From Wurfbainia villosa (lineage: Eukaryota; Streptophyta; Magnoliopsida; Zingiberales; Zingiberaceae): a stretch of 64,000 nucleotides of DNA. Both the position numbers and the translations under genes were made by a program. The DNA is taken from contig CM045989.1 of assembly GCA_025175895.1 (NCBI GenBank), positions 22,003,928-22,067,927 on the forward strand. Reading direction: 5' to 3'. The notes beneath the pieces are model-generated. The model did no database searches. It was not told the DNA's origin and was given only the letters and a program-made list of their open reading frames with translations. Positions 34,231 through 46,689 of the stretch are shown here, piece by piece; the first letter of the stretch is position 1, and each line of letters starts with the position of its first letter.

Positions 34231-35020
34231 TTGTTAAAAGAGAGACAGACCTTTGAGGTAATGCATTATTTTATCGATGAGAGTATGAAGTAGTTGTTGG
34301 GAGAACAGCTTAAAGGACACCTGTGTATACTCTAGAGTTGATTTATGATTGGTGTGTTAATATTATAGTGACTTGGTATCATATAATTATCATTGTTTGT
34401 GTGATGATTGATATATCATCAGCGTAGAGTTAAAAGAATGCAGGTGTATAGAAGACGACATTTCATACTTGGTATAAATTTTAGGAGATGTTGATAATGT
34501 GGTTAGACTTATCGATGATTTAGTCGTCTAGGGACTTGAGGAATTGAATAGTTTTGAAGTGATTGGACCAGTAAATGGTTGTCATTTTAGACGAGATGGT
34601 GTTGAATATATTCACAATCTTAAGGAAAGTTGTGGTTTCTCTGGATTGATTTGGTTGATACCGAGAGGTTGATAGGATGTTATTGGCGTTACTATACCGT
34701 TGATTTGTTGGACCAAAAAGGTGATGAGAATCACTTGGTCAGAAGCTTATGAAACTAGGTTTTAGGGCCTAGACGATGGTTGATTTCGTAGGTTGATGTT
34801 GGGTGTGCCAACAAGTAAAGGTGGAATATTAGTGACCAATAGGGTTATGTATCAAGATGGAAGTGGGAGCCTAGTACGTTAGACTGCTATGAAAGATTAT
34901 CTAGAATTTGGTAAGGATTTGATGCGATTTGGATAATCGGTGGTCAATTAGTCAAGTCTGCTCATTTTCTACCGAGCCATAAGGTGGATTTTGTTGGATC
35001 GGTTGATAGAATTATATCCA
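34231..35020 (+). pseudogene. pol: Ty3/gypsy pol remnant of element G
   Basis: The RT start word ttgttaaaagagagacagac (34231-34250) matches A. At 34511-34528 the codons read IDDLVV, so the RT catalytic Asp pair survives here while A has Asn-Asp; a TAG follows at once. An integrase segment (WxxGGQLVKSAHFLPSHK-like) lies at about 34928-34990. Frames do not connect and most of RNase H is lost. Confidence 0.65.
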
Positions 35021-35302
35021 TGGAGTATTTTTCATTATCATTTCTGATAATGATTCATGATTTACTTTACGATTCTTGCAAAGTCTCCAACATGTCATGG
35101 TTATAGAGCTCCACTCTGTTACGATTAGTTACCTTTTTATAGGTCGGTTGAGAGTGTATATATGAGCTAGAATATAATATTCGAGCTGAGTACCCCCATT
35201 CAGTCACTTGAGGTGGGTGACTTTCCTCCGGATATTTGAGATGGTTGTTATGACATCTCATACTAGTACATAAGTCGGAAATTTGGGGACCAAATTTTTA
35301 TT

Positions 35303-35314
35303 AGTGGGGGAGAA
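35303..35314 (+). other. Polypurine tract of gypsy G
   Basis: agtgggggagaa immediately precedes the LTR start TGTAAGATACG at 35315 and equals the tract of element A. Confidence 0.85.
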
Positions 35315-35512
35315 TGTAAGATACGAAAAAAAACCATGATTAAGAAATTATCTTATATAATTTCTCAAGAGTTCACAGAAATTTTTTCGGATTCAAAGGA
35401 GACAATATGAGGAAGATTTAAGCTTAAATAGATAGTTGGGTCAATTTGGGCTAGTTTGGGCTTAACCTAGGTTGGACCTTGACCAAGGTTGGCTCAACCC
35501 AAAAGGAACGAC

Positions 35513-35522
35513 TTTTATAAAC
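35513..35522 (+). promoter_or_regulatory. Putative TATA box of the G 3' LTR
   Basis: TTTTATAAAC lies about 200 bases from the LTR start, as in A (5480-5488), and precedes a pyrimidine-rich leader. Confidence 0.55.
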
Positions 35523-36344
35523 CCCCGTCGAACCCGATCTCATGATTCCTCTATTTCTTTTCTCAGTGTGATTTCCCCATCTCCAGTTTTTTTACTGCGA
35601 TTTCCCTTCCCAGTGCTTCCACTCGTCGCTGCCGGAGTTCTCGAGCGCTGGCCATGCAAGGATTCTTCCCTTCCTACCAGTAGCCATTCTTCTCTCGATC
35701 GTGCAGCTTTGTCCTTCCCTTCTTTCCTTGTTGCATCTCCCCTCTTCCGACGATCTGCCATCGTCGACACCAAGCTAGCCGATCTCCGCCTAATGCTACA
35801 TTATCACCACTGTTGGAGCTCTCCGTCGCCAGGCCGACCAGAGGTGCTCATCATCACCGTTGCTTGAGCTCAGATCTGCCATCATCGATGCTCAAGCTCA
35901 GCTTGCTGTCGCCCCTCCTCTTCCGTCGTTTCATCATCGACACAGGTGCTACGATATGTTGGTTTGGGTTAAATTGTTGAATTCCCTTAGAGCTAGCTGT
36001 GGATTCCTTGTTTTAGCTTGGATCGGTGGTTTGGACAGTGTGTGAGTTTGGATTGCTCCGGTGAACAGGGGAGGTGGCTGCCGGTGGAAATTTGGGCTGG
36101 TAAGCTTTGATTTCCCTTTTCTTGTCATTGGTATTTGCTTCCTTCAGTGGTTAGTGTTTGAGGTTTCTGTTTGATCTACGTTGTGGAGTTATTGATCTGT
36201 GTAGGTTGTAGGTGGTTTATGGTGTTTGTGTTGTGATTTGTTCGATAGATGGAGATATTAGTGTATTGGATTATATTTGGTTATGCTCTGTTAGAGAGCT
36301 ATGATGGTTGAAGTAAGTATGGTTAGATCTATTCACCTTAATCG

Positions 36345-38012
36345 TGTTGGGAAAAACACCGGATCTGATGTTCATAACATCGCGGGCGAATACTTCGCAC
36401 AATTGCAGTGGAAATAATAATACCGGATCCCACCATAGATCCATGCAAAACTATATAAATCATTTTCTATATATTTTAGTCTAGATTTTATCTAGAGGAG
36501 GAATATACCTTCGGTGCATGCCCTTCGCAATCCCGCTTTTCCAAACACTATCGGATCTCAATACGGTAAGGGTAATCGTATATCTATGGTATCCACACTG
36601 ACACCCACACTAGCTTTGGAGTCACGTTGTGCTAGCAACCCCTAGCAAAATGCCAAGAACTCTTTTGGAAGAAGAAGGAGAGGAAGGAGGAGATGAGAGA
36701 ACTCTTTCTCTTGACCCTTTTTGCTTGCACGCCCAAACACAAGAACACACAAAATTGTTCTCCACGTGAAACACCAAAAAAAGGCCATTTAAACCATTAG
36801 CCATCAATGCCATTATCTCCCCATTAAGAACTCTCTTAATACCAAGAACCTTGGTATTCCTTCTTTAGTTCTCAACATGAATACCAAGCCCTTTGGTATT
36901 CCCATGCATGATGATGAATCAACTTCCATGGTTCAACTTGAGTCTAACTCAAGTTTAACCAGTTTGAGTCTAACTCAAATCTTGGCTATATGCTCAATTG
37001 TCCTTTTAGTCCAACTAAAAGAAACCATCTCCAAAATAGAATGTCATTTGTGTGTGACCCTATAGGCTCTTGTAACGTTGGCAATGTTTCTAAAACCCCT
37101 TTTAGATACATAAACAATGAGCGGCATCTAACAATACATCATTGCTACCCAAGTTACAAGATCGTCGAGATCCGACAACCTTTCCGTGACTATTATCATG
37201 TATGACGGTGTCCTTCTATCTCTAATATCTTAGATCGATGAATGAGGCATAGACCGTGTCATCCCCTTATCGATCTTTATGTTTCTTGATCCCCAAGTAG
37301 ACTCACTCAAACAAATGAGCTCAATATCTCATATTGACTCATTTGAGCATGACCATGCATTTTGTGGTCCTACTCTATCAAGAGGTCAAAGATATCACTC
37401 CTGTCATATAGGAGGGATAAATCTCATCTACATCACTCACATCCCTCTACATAATTCGTTACATACCCTGTGATCACCGTTATAGTCACCCTGTTACGGT
37501 GTGACATTAGACGATACCAAAGTACATAACTCCTTATGTAGGGAACCGTAGTGACTTCAGGTCTAAGGACTATTCATACCAATAGTCACATGAGAAAGTA
37601 TATGACACTCATATAACGATCCATGATACTTTCTCATGGAAGGTCAATTCAGTATATATATTCTCCAATATATATACTCATGTGTCAATGTGATATCACA
37701 TATCCATGACTTGTACGATCAATTCATCCACTGACCTATATGCTAGTCTTAATGTATTAATATTGTCCTTGTATATTAATACTTGATTAGGAATATTAAG
37801 AATAGTGTTCTCTACAGCTTCTCATAATCAATTCTACCAATTGATATACTGTATATTAGAACCTACTATTCAAGGACATTATTATATTTATTTTAGCTGA
37901 CACACGCATAAAGTAAATATAATAAACAATCTTTGCCTTTTATTAATGAAATATGATACACATGATCCCTAATCAATCATCTCATGATTGGCACTAAGGG
38001 CTGACAATAACA
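36345..38012 (-). mobile_element. Solo LTR L of the copia B family
   Basis: This 1668-bp LTR is bounded by TGTTGGG and AATAACA and flanked by perfect 5-bp duplications aatcg (36340-36344 and 38013-38017). In the minus sense it resembles the 5' LTR of B (49896-51711), with shared words such as ccaatcatg, atgattg and tatatgagtgtcatatactttctcatg. The G LTR resumes exactly (compare 29620-29640). It has no primer-binding site or coding region, so the internal part was lost by LTR-LTR recombination. Confidence 0.9.
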
Positions 38013-40286
38013 AATCGATCTTGAGGATGTCGATGATTTATTATGAGTTGGTTATGGTGGATCGGATTGGGAAAATTGGGGTTTCTAACTCGTAGACAAG
38101 GAAAGAATGCGAACATAGAAACGAGTAGTGTTTAGTTCATATATTTGTCTAGTGATTGTACTTAATCATAGTTTGCTATTATGTGCAGGATTGGGATACG
38201 AAGCAGGTCCACGACCGTGAGGATTAGTTCGAGCTTCGTGTCAGGTGGTTAATATCTACCTTGGTCAGGTAGTTTGATCTGAATCTGGTGCATGAATTTA
38301 GACTTATGGTATTACTTTGATCTTAGATCCACTCTTATTTTATCATGTGCTTGTACATAGCCTTGACCTTTGAGATATTGCTGTTAGTTCATCATTCATT
38401 TATCACGGATATGAACTACAAACCCTATTGTGTGTTAGTTGATGGATGCTCAGTTAAGTACATGTGGTTAGGGTTATCTTTGTGACCTCAGATTGGGTTA
38501 CTGTGTTACATCACTAGGGTTAGGTGATAGATTAGATTATGGAGTCGATTGTTATATCATACACATATCAGTGGTGCATCTATGGTGGATCTAGTTATCT
38601 GTGGATAGATAAGTGTGTGGTTGTTAGTATGTGGCTAAGGACTTGAGGTCCTAGCGTGATTATATATCCATTATAGATCGTGTGACTGCATATGGTTATA
38701 TGGATGGTCAACAATATCTTGCTACGGACTGGAGGTCTTAGCGTGGTTGACTGTCAGATGAGTATGACTCTCTGTGTGATAGAGAGTGACCAGGACTCCC
38801 CGTGGGATAGGGAGTATTGCGTGGATATGTGTACGGATCTATGCATCATTACATTGCATGCATACTGGCGATTAGGTCTCTCTTGTGGTTGAGAGGGTCG
38901 TCAGTCATCCTGCCTCCCCAGTCACTCAGGGTAGTGTTAGTAGGGTTGAGGGCAGAGCATTGGATGTGTCACGCTCTGCCACTATAGACGGTGGTAGCTG
39001 GAGATGTGCACCTGGCCACTATGCAGAGTGGAGTTAGCACTCGCCCATTATAGACGGTGGTTGTGTGACGTGCAGTTGTCCTGTGTGCGGAGCTCGTCTA
39101 CTCATGGGTAGTGACGGAGTGGCCAGCAGCAGGGACCCCCCTAGAGTAGTTAACTTTTTACTCGTATATGATGCTCATTCATATTACCAACTCGGCCACT
39201 CGAGAGTAGTGGTAGGTGGAGTCGGGCTAGTCGTCATGTCGTGCCACCCCGGCCTTATTTGGGTGGTGGTTGGATGGGTCTGCAGATATGGTCATGCATA
39301 TGCATTGTTGATATATATGTATGCATGTATTCGATATATGTTTTACATATGCCTGTGAGATGCTGCATTTGTTTGTACATCATGATACATGTCATTTGCA
39401 TATTTTATATTGCTGTGTGTTGAACATAATATATGTGTTGGTCCAGACTGTTGTATGCATTTGATTAGCGTCATGTCATAGTGTAGTATGGACCGGGTTG
39501 TTATTACATGTGATTATATACTGTTCATATGCTTGAGTGTTAGTCAGATATGGGATTGACATTATACATTATATGAGTTATGTTATTTTATACCTGTTCA
39601 GGATGATATAGCTTATGGTGTTGCAGACCATCAGGTACGTTGGTACATTACTTCATGTTCAGTTGATCAGTTTAGTATATGCATTGAGTATGATTATATT
39701 GTGGTTACTTGTTATTCCATTTAGGACTGTATGTTTACTGGACTCATTCTGTATACCTGTAGATATTCACATGTATACTTGTAGATCTCTATATCCCTAT
39801 ATGTTGTTCATGCACTTTCTATATATTACCCCTGAGTTTATACTCACCACCCCGGACCCTAGGTTTCCTGTCGCCTAGGTAACAGGTAGAAGATTCCTTG
39901 GAGGTTTGGAACTCCGACAGCTGATCCCATCTCACGCCGAAGGGTTGGATATTTATTCCGTATTGTTGTATTCTTGTGGATTGTTGTTTTGGTATTTCCT
40001 CTTATATCATTTCCGTATTTATGGTCACGGATATGTTGTATGTATTCGACCTTTGGTGTGGCCTTTATTATGGATTTGGTGTTCTCAAAGTCACTCCGGA
40101 GTGCATAGTTGAGTCTTTGTATCTTGTTTATCTATCAGTATGTTTCCGCTGTGTTTATGGATTATGTCCATTTATATATGTTATGTGATTGTGGCCGAAA
40201 GGCTTTATGTATATCAGAAAATTGTATCACATACAAGGGAGATGTTGTCCTATTATTTTCGGCTCGACATACTCTCGAGGCGTGAC

Positions 40287-40820
40287 GATCTCACCCAAGC
40301 TAGGCTTTCAATATACGTTACTCCTATGCATTTTTTGAGATGAGGATTTATTTTTATTTTAATAAAATTTAATGAGAAATTTCAAAGTTTTTAAACTTGT
40401 GTTAGATTCAAGCTTAGCTCGAGCTAGTCAAGTTGGTTTTTCCTGCATTGACTTCTAGGTCGTGGCGAGACATACGACCTTCTTCGATATCATAGCAACG
40501 ACCATTTCCTAGACAAAGTCAATGAAGGAATCAAGTACTTGTTTCACTTTGGACTAAGCCTTGGTCTGACTAGTTAAAGACTTAGTGAGTTAGCTTTGGT
40601 TAGTTCCACTCAACTTAATACATTAGGTCGTGGCCAGGCACATGGCCTTCTTGGTTATCGGAACAACGACCACTTCCTAGACATGCACTTCGAAGAGCTT
40701 CCCTCACTTACTATCAGTTCACTTCGTCTTAGTACTAGGTTGTTCAAGTTTAAACTACTTAGTTTCCTATTTAGTCCATTCTAAATTAAGCAAGTAAAGT
40801 AAACTAAAGCATGCAAGAGT
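40287..40820 (-). other. Downstream part of H without clear coding
   Basis: No long open frame. A 60-base direct repeat (taggtcgtgg ... ttcctagaca) occurs at 40456-40515 and 40624-40683. It joins the gag end of H to the end of G. Confidence 0.5.
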
Positions 40821-41964
40821 TTAACTAAACAAGGAAAAAAGCAAGGTGTTAGCTCCCCCTAAGTAATAGCTAGGTTGAGTTTTGTTCACTAAGTGAAATT
40901 GACTCTTGGGAACCCAAAATTGATTTGGTCTAGCTTGGTTGACTAAGCTAGACTTAGGAACCCATGCTTGGACTCGACCCTTAGCATTTCTTTTAAACAA
41001 GGACATGTATGATATGTTTGTGTCCTTAGCCTTGTATCTGAATCCTGACTTGTTGTACATGGCTCGTTGAGACCCAAGCATCATGTTTAGATACTTGGAG
41101 GCCGAAGTGAACATTTCCAACGATCCGATGAGATCTTCTACTTGCCTTTTTAGGATCGAGTTCTCTTCCTCAAGCTTTGCAACTCGAAATGAGTCTCTAT
41201 CCTCAACTTGGCAAGTCGAAGTCTTCGAGTTGTCTTGCTCCTTAAGTACTTAGACTTCCTAAAGAAGCGAGTCGACTCGATTTTCGGACTTGGCTAGTTT
41301 CCTACCTAAGCATGCAATAATGGTATACAACTTGTCTTCTAGGGGAGACATTACCTCGTTTGAACCTTCGGAAACAGATGTGGATCTGTGGCTTCTCTCG
41401 GACTTGGACTTGGACTCAAAATCTTGTCTTGACTCGACTTCGGACTCGTCGATCGCCATGAGTGCTACGAAACTTTTCTCTAGTATTTAAGCATCCAACT
41501 TGTCCGATGGTGACTTGTCCAAATTTACCATAAATGCTTCCTTCCTTTTCCTTTTTCTCGATTTAGATTTCTTTCGTTTTTTGTTTGTTCCTTCCATCAA
41601 AACTAAACCATCCTCGGGTTGACTCAAGTTAGCCTGTTAATGCAATTTAATTAATTTGTCCCATAATTCTTTAGAATTTTGTATTGACCCGACTCGACTT
41701 AGCTCTTCATTCGTAAGTCCGCATTGCAAGGTGTTTAAAAGCCTTGTAATCGACTTGAGCATTTTTCCTAATGATTGCGGTCCATTTCTCCAAATCTATC
41801 AGCTTTTCCGAGTCGTCCACCGAAGCTATGCACCCTTTCCTAATCAAAAATCAAACCTCTAGGTTGGTTTTCACGTAGCACTCCATTCACCTTTTCCAAT
41901 AGGAAAAGTCCTCTCCGTTGAGGAGAGGAGGGCGAACAGTGCTATACCCTTCTAAGTGCGACAT
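40821..41964 (-). pseudogene. gag: Gag remnant of SIRE-like copia H
   Basis: A minus-strand ATG at 41964 starts MSHLEGYSTVRPPLLNGED and continues with FSYWKRRMECYVKTN, the conserved N-terminus of a UBN2/copia Gag. Stops and frame changes follow. Later pieces are an acidic/Ser-rich segment (41459-41259), a coiled-coil-like EEENSILKRQVEDL (near 41150) and KYLNMMLGSQRAMYNKSGF with RVQAWVPKSSL (41120-40821), typical of the C-terminal gag of SIRE/Maximus elements. No zinc knuckle is found. It cannot give a full protein. Confidence 0.75.
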
Positions 41965-42159
41965 TTATAAATAAATCTTTTATTAATAGTTTTTTATTTG
42001 AATTAATTAAAATTAATAACTATTCCTAGAGTTATTTAAATTAAATAATATTATGCAAGAATTAAATTTATACTAAGCGCAAAAAGTAATGGAAAATTTA
42101 TTTTAAGTCAAAAGCAAAAATTATTCTAAAATAAAAATTATGCTAAGTGAAGAAATTGA

Positions 42160-42790
42160 TAAAAATTATTCTAATGCAAAAAAATTAATTAGAATTAATC
42201 AAAATGTAGAAAAATTAATTGAGATTAATCTAAATGCAAAAAATTAAAGAAAATTAATTAGAATTAATCTAGATGCAGAAAAATTAATTAAAATTAATCT
42301 AGATACAGAAAAATTAGTTTAAATTAATCTAGATGTAGAAAAATTAATTAAAATTAAACTAGTACAAAAAATTAATTTATCTAAATGCAGAAAAATTAAT
42401 TAAAATTAATGTAGGTGCAGAAAATTAATTAAAATTAATTTAGGTGTAGAAAAATTAGTTAAAATTAATCTAGATGTAGAAAAATTAATTAAAATTAATC
42501 TAGACGGAAAAAAATTAGTTAAAATTAATCTAAATGCAGAAAAATTAATTAAAATTAACCTAGATGTAGAAAATTAATTAAAATTAATCTAAAAGTAGAC
42601 AAATTAGTTAAAATTAATCTAGATGTAGAAAAATTAATTAAAATTAATATCTATGCAGAAAAATTAATTAAAATTAATCTAGATGCAGAAAAATTAATTA
42701 AAATTAATCTAGGTGTAAAAAATTAATTAAAATTAATCTAAATGGAAGAAAATTCAAGAAAATTATTCTAATGCTAGAAAATTAAAGAAA
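42160..42790 (-). repeat. AT-rich ~30-bp tandem array in the H leader
   Basis: About twenty degenerate units of roughly 30 bases, plus-strand form gaaaaattaattaaaatt followed by aatctagatgca. The array starts about 60 bases after the primer-binding site in the sense direction, so it would be transcribed in the 5' leader. Confidence 0.85.
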
Positions 42791-42840
42791 TTATTCTAAT
42801 GCTCTCTCGATGGTGGTTGTACCAAATTCGGAGCGCCCCC

Positions 42841-42853
42841 GCTCTGTTCCAAT
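42841..42853 (-). other. Primer-binding site of copia H
   Basis: The minus strand reads ATTGGAACAGAGC just inside the LTR. It is a variant of the usual TTGGTATCAGAGC site, two bases different. Confidence 0.6.
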
Positions 42854-44142
42854 TGTAGGATCAAGATACTCCAAGAGAGGGGGGTGAATCTCAGAGGTTA
42901 TAATTTTCTTTTAAATTTTAAAACTTATTTTTATTTTTTGAAATCCTTAACCAGTATGCAGCGAAAATAAAATAGAGACGAGCTTCTTTTACTTGGTTCA
43001 CAACCCTGACCGGGTTGCTACTCCAAGGCTCGTAGCTCTTCCGAGAGCTACCTCGATGGGATATACCCTCCGACTCGAGAACTCTCGACTTCGAAGGGGT
43101 TCACTTTTTACAAAAGTAAAAGATGGGTAACACTCTACCCTCTCTTTGAAATTAAGTACATAAGCAAAAATGAATACAAGAAACTATGAGCTAAATTATA
43201 TCGGCACTTTGGAGATTTTGAAGTAAGCACGGAGTGTCGAAAATTTGTCTTTGTGAGGAAATGGAGCTCTTGTGGACAAGTATGAAAAGAGGCAGCACTT
43301 TGACGTAGTAGCAGCCTTGTCCTTGGAGATGGTTGAGCATTTGTTTTATAAACCTTTTTCAGTCGACTCCACATCAGCCCATCGATATGGAACTTTTGGT
43401 CTTCCAGTCAACTAAACACGCTCCAACCGATTCCAAATCACTCGACACCGCATCGGGAAGTTTTCCTCTTCAGTCGACTGAAACTTTCCAGTTAATTGAA
43501 ACTCTTTCCATCTACGCTTCCAGATCTTCAATCAATCACAAGCTAATTCTGCCGACTAGCTATCAAGTTGACTGCTCCATACCAAGTCGACTAGACTATA
43601 GTCGACTGGAATACATTTAGTCGACTAATCCTTGCAAAATGAGATTAGCACAAATAGATAATATCAATATGATAACAGTAGTAATACTTCTCAATCTCGA
43701 CTTATAAGTCCCACGCGGACTCTCCGTCGGATTGACGCCTAGCTTTTTCCCCCTATAGAGGACTCGACCTTACCTCTCCACTCGAGGCTTACCTGCCGGC
43801 TACCTATCGGACTTACAGTTCTTGACATATGATCTAACCCACCAGGGCTTCCCTAACTATCCGATCTACTTGACCCAGCTGGTCTTTTTGTCAATTATCT
43901 GGTCTCTTGACCCAACTGATCATCATGCCAAATGTCCGGTCCACTCAACCCATCTGGACTTCATGTCTGGTGTCTGGTCCTCTTGATATGTCAAGACATT
44001 TGCCTAGTATCCGGTCATGATGACCTACTAGGACTTCCTGTTTAGCCTGCACACTTAACACTGATATTAAAACATAAGTAAGTCCTAACTTTAACTATGG
44101 TTCATATATCAAAACCAAGGAGTGATTCTCTTTGCATCAACA
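42854..44142 (-). repeat. 5' LTR of copia H
   Basis: This is a 1.29 kb LTR. In the minus sense it opens TGTTGATGCAAAGAG and ends gatcctaca after the SIRE-type attcaccccctctc. It contains gtcgactg words (43360-43620) as in F and a TATA-like tttataaa near 43345. Confidence 0.8.
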
Positions 44143-44530
44143 GTTATTCCCCAAATCGAAGATGCAAGTTGGGAGATAAACCATGCATTAATTTTCCTAA
44201 TTCAAAAGATTCAGTTCAGAGGAACACAAATCGAGGAACCCTACCAATACCTTGAGGAGTTCTTGACATACTGTGGCACGGTTCAGTATGAAGGGGTTTC
44301 AGTAAATGTCATTAGGCTCATTACTTTCCCATTCTCTCTAAAATGAGTGGCCAGACAATGGATACAAACCTTACCATAAAGGATTTTAAAAACGTGGGAG
44401 CAGCTGGAAAGTCTATTTCTGGGCAAATACTTCCCGCCAAGAAAAATAGCTTACTTAAGGTTTAAAATTCTTACTTTTAAGTAGGACCATGGAGAGACTT
44501 TGTTGAGGCATGGGGAAAATTCAAGGAGTT
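44143..44530 (+). pseudogene. gag: Gag fragment of gypsy I
   Basis: The open frame to 44346 contains ALIFLIQKIQFRGTQIEEP, YLEEFLTYCGTVQYEGVS and IRLITFPFSLK, the retrotransposon gag core of Athila/Tat gypsy elements. After a TGA it goes on as ARQWIQTLP, TWEQLESLFLGKYFPP and GETLLR, the next conserved blocks, with further stops. The N-terminus is missing at the H junction. Confidence 0.78.
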
Positions 44531-44864
44531 GATACTTTGATGCCCACATCATGGATTACAGGATTGGTTGCTCATTCACCTTTTTTATTCTTGAATTTCC
44601 AACTCGACTAAAGAACTCTTTGACACATCCACAGGGGGTATTGATGAATAAGAGTGTGTATTAGGCCTATCACATCATAGAAATGGTGGTATGGACCCTT
44701 CAAATATGGTCAGATAGTCACTAGGAGTTTCAAAGTCTCTCCTCAAAAAGGAAGCTGATGGATTAGAGGTAGCGTGCCAGATACAAGATGGAAATGAAGG
44801 GAGAAAGCACTACAGGGAAGTAATTTCCCATTTCTTTGAGCTAAAAAAAAGAAAAGATCAAGAG

Positions 44865-45197
44865 TTGGGGGTAATAAAAAACCACCCTAGCCCCAAGCTA
44901 AAACCCCTTCCATCAAATCTTAGATATGAATTACTGGGCCCGGACTCGACCTATCCAGTGATTATAAATGCCAGTTTGAAAGAAGCTAAGAGAGGGAAGT
45001 TATTGGAGGTACTGAAGACGTATATGAAGGTACTGGGATATACCATCGATGATATTAAGAGAATAAACTCATCCCTCTATATGCATAGAATAGTACTCGA
45101 GGATGAGTATAAGTCAACCATGGAGCATCAACGAAGACTTAACCCGAACCTACAAGAGGTTGTGAAGAAGGAAGTGCTAAAGCTATTAGATGCATAA
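44865..45197 (+). CDS. pol: N-terminal RT-region fragment of gypsy I
   Basis: A 110-codon frame. KPLPSNLRYELLGPDSTYPVI and VLKTYMKVLGYTIDDIKRI precede MHRIVLEDEYKSTMEHQRRLNP and VVKKEVLKLLDA, the conserved lead-in to the Athila/Tat reverse transcriptase. The frame ends at TAA after the point where an RT would read GIIYPI, and J cuts the sequence at 45211 within that motif. All catalytic RT residues lie beyond and are absent. Confidence 0.8.
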   Translation: MGVIKNHPSPKLKPLPSNLRYELLGPDSTYPVIINASLKEAKRGKLLEVLKTYMKVLGYTIDDIKRINSSLYMHRIVLEDEYKSTMEHQRRLNPNLQEVVKKEVLKLLDA

Positions 45198-46229
45198 ATA
45201 ATTTACCCTATTATTGGTGCAATCGACCCGGGACACAATAGACCAGACTCGAGTGGGACTCGAGTAGGGTTTTGATTTTCGACAATGGTTTGACCATATG
45301 ACTAGTGGATGGTACAGGAAATCTAAGGTCATATGAGGGAGACTATTGGAGAAATCGAAGGTGGTCAAGGTTGATCTGACACTTGGTGTGGATAAGTCCA
45401 AGTATGGTGACCTAGCAAGGGAAAGTCCAAGTATGGATACTTGGCAAGTGAAAATCCAAGTCAGTCATGGGAGACCGGACACTTGGTGATGGAAAGACCA
45501 ACGGGGGAGTTGGCGAGGGAAGTCTCGGCAGGTCTGGGAGACCGTGCTTGGCAAGTGAAGTCCCGGACGAGGAGTCTTGGTAGTGAAGTTCTTGAGGCAT
45601 GGCCTGTTGGTAGTGAAGTCCCGAATGAGGAGTATTGACAGTGAAGTCCCGGAGGAGTGGCCTCTTGGAAGTGAAGTCTCGGATGAGGAGTCTTAGCAAG
45701 GGAAGACTCAGATGATCAGGGAGATTGAGCTTGGAAAAAGGAAGTCCCGGAGGCGAGGCCTCTTGGCAAAGGTAGACCCGAGAGCATGATGATAGTCGAT
45801 GGAAGCACTTGAAGGCTAGCGCAAGGATGAAGAGTAACGACTCGAGGGATCTGGGTGTCACACCCACCCTTCCCCGTAATCTAGAGGGGGTGGAAGGGCG
45901 GCGCGACGCGATCATACATACATGCATTTACAGCGGAAGAATTTAATTTTTTTTTTCTTTTTAAAAACATAAAACATGAAACATGGAGCATGCATATTCA
46001 TTTCATAAGGACACTAAGTAGCAACCATCTAAACATCAAGTAGTGATCAATTCTTAACTACTAACATGCAAACTTTAAAACATGCATAAGTCTTGGAACA
46101 TAAAAACAGATCGCTTCCACCATGCCACTGCCACACACACACTTTGCCCCTTCTGCTGCTCCCTTTAGTTTAGTCATTCTTTACCCTTATCTGCAGTACA
46201 AGGGACACATGAAACTATAAGCACATAGG

Positions 46230-46540
46230 CTTAGTAAGATCCTTTCCTACTCACAAAGTCATACATCAAGGATTAGACATATAGTAGTGACATGTTCATC
46301 TAGACAACATATAGGCATAGCATTCATATAAAAGTCATGACATGATTATTTAGGAACATAAGACTAGAATTCATAAAACATTAACATGTTCTTCTAAACA
46401 ACATATAGGCATAACATTCATATAAAAGTCATGACATGATTATTTAGGAACATAAGACTAGAATTCATAAAACATTAACATGTTCACCTAAACAACATAT
46501 AGGCATAGCATTCATATAAAATATCATAATCACATAGACA
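46230..46540 (+). repeat. Tandem repeat of about 95-100 bp in K
   Basis: Repeated blocks containing aacatataggcatag, cattcatataaaa, gtcatgacatgatt and cataagactagaattc, about 2.5-3 copies. Confidence 0.7.
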
Positions 46541-46689
46541 TGAAATGGGTTTATGCAAGATGTTCTTTGAAAACATATAATTTATAGGTACTTAAACATA
46601 ATCTCAACATGGAGGGCCCAGCATTGTACCACATACATCATCATCTTTGTGTGCATTCCTAAATAGACCCGAGGTAGCTAATCTCGAAC

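Larger units (their letters stand above)
31932..35314 (+). mobile_element. Internal region of gypsy G, decayed
   Basis: This 3.4 kb region is collinear with the interior of A but about 0.5 kb shorter. The largest open frame is 175 codons (33072-33599) and its product is not recognisable; its middle matches A at 2498-2761 (TMDDAFE and IHNLESRD words). The polypurine tract at 35303-35314 is identical to that of A. Confidence 0.8.
35315..40286 (+). repeat. 3' LTR of gypsy G, split by solo LTR L
   Basis: It opens TGTAAGATACG and ends at cgtgac (the terminal A is absent). Removing the solo LTR and one target copy leaves about 3.3 kb, collinear with the A LTR. A TATA box is at 35513-35522. The next base, 40287, starts sequence continuous with copia H on the other strand. 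Confidence 0.87.
40287..44142 (-). mobile_element. SIRE-like copia H (minus strand), decayed and interrupted by G
   Basis: Minus-sense order: LTR (44142-42854), primer-binding site, repeat-rich leader, gag (from 41964), then sequence without clear coding up to 40287. The LTR has the SIRE-type opening TGTTGATGCAAAGAG. No protease, integrase or RT is seen; these and the 3' LTR may lie left of the window beyond G, or be deleted. gttat (44143-44147) should be one half of its target duplication. Confidence 0.75.
44143..45211 (+). mobile_element. Relic I of an Athila-like Ty3/gypsy element
   Basis: This 1.07 kb piece has H on its left and J on its right. It holds a gag segment followed closely by the N-terminal RT region, so the intervening protease part was lost. 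Both flanks should continue outside the insertions. It seems to be the oldest host element in the window. Confidence 0.72.

Noticed and set aside
36622..36813. Minus-strand 63-codon frame as a small gene between gypsy halves
   Set aside because: It lies inside solo LTR L and its length and sequence are not supported by the related B LTR.
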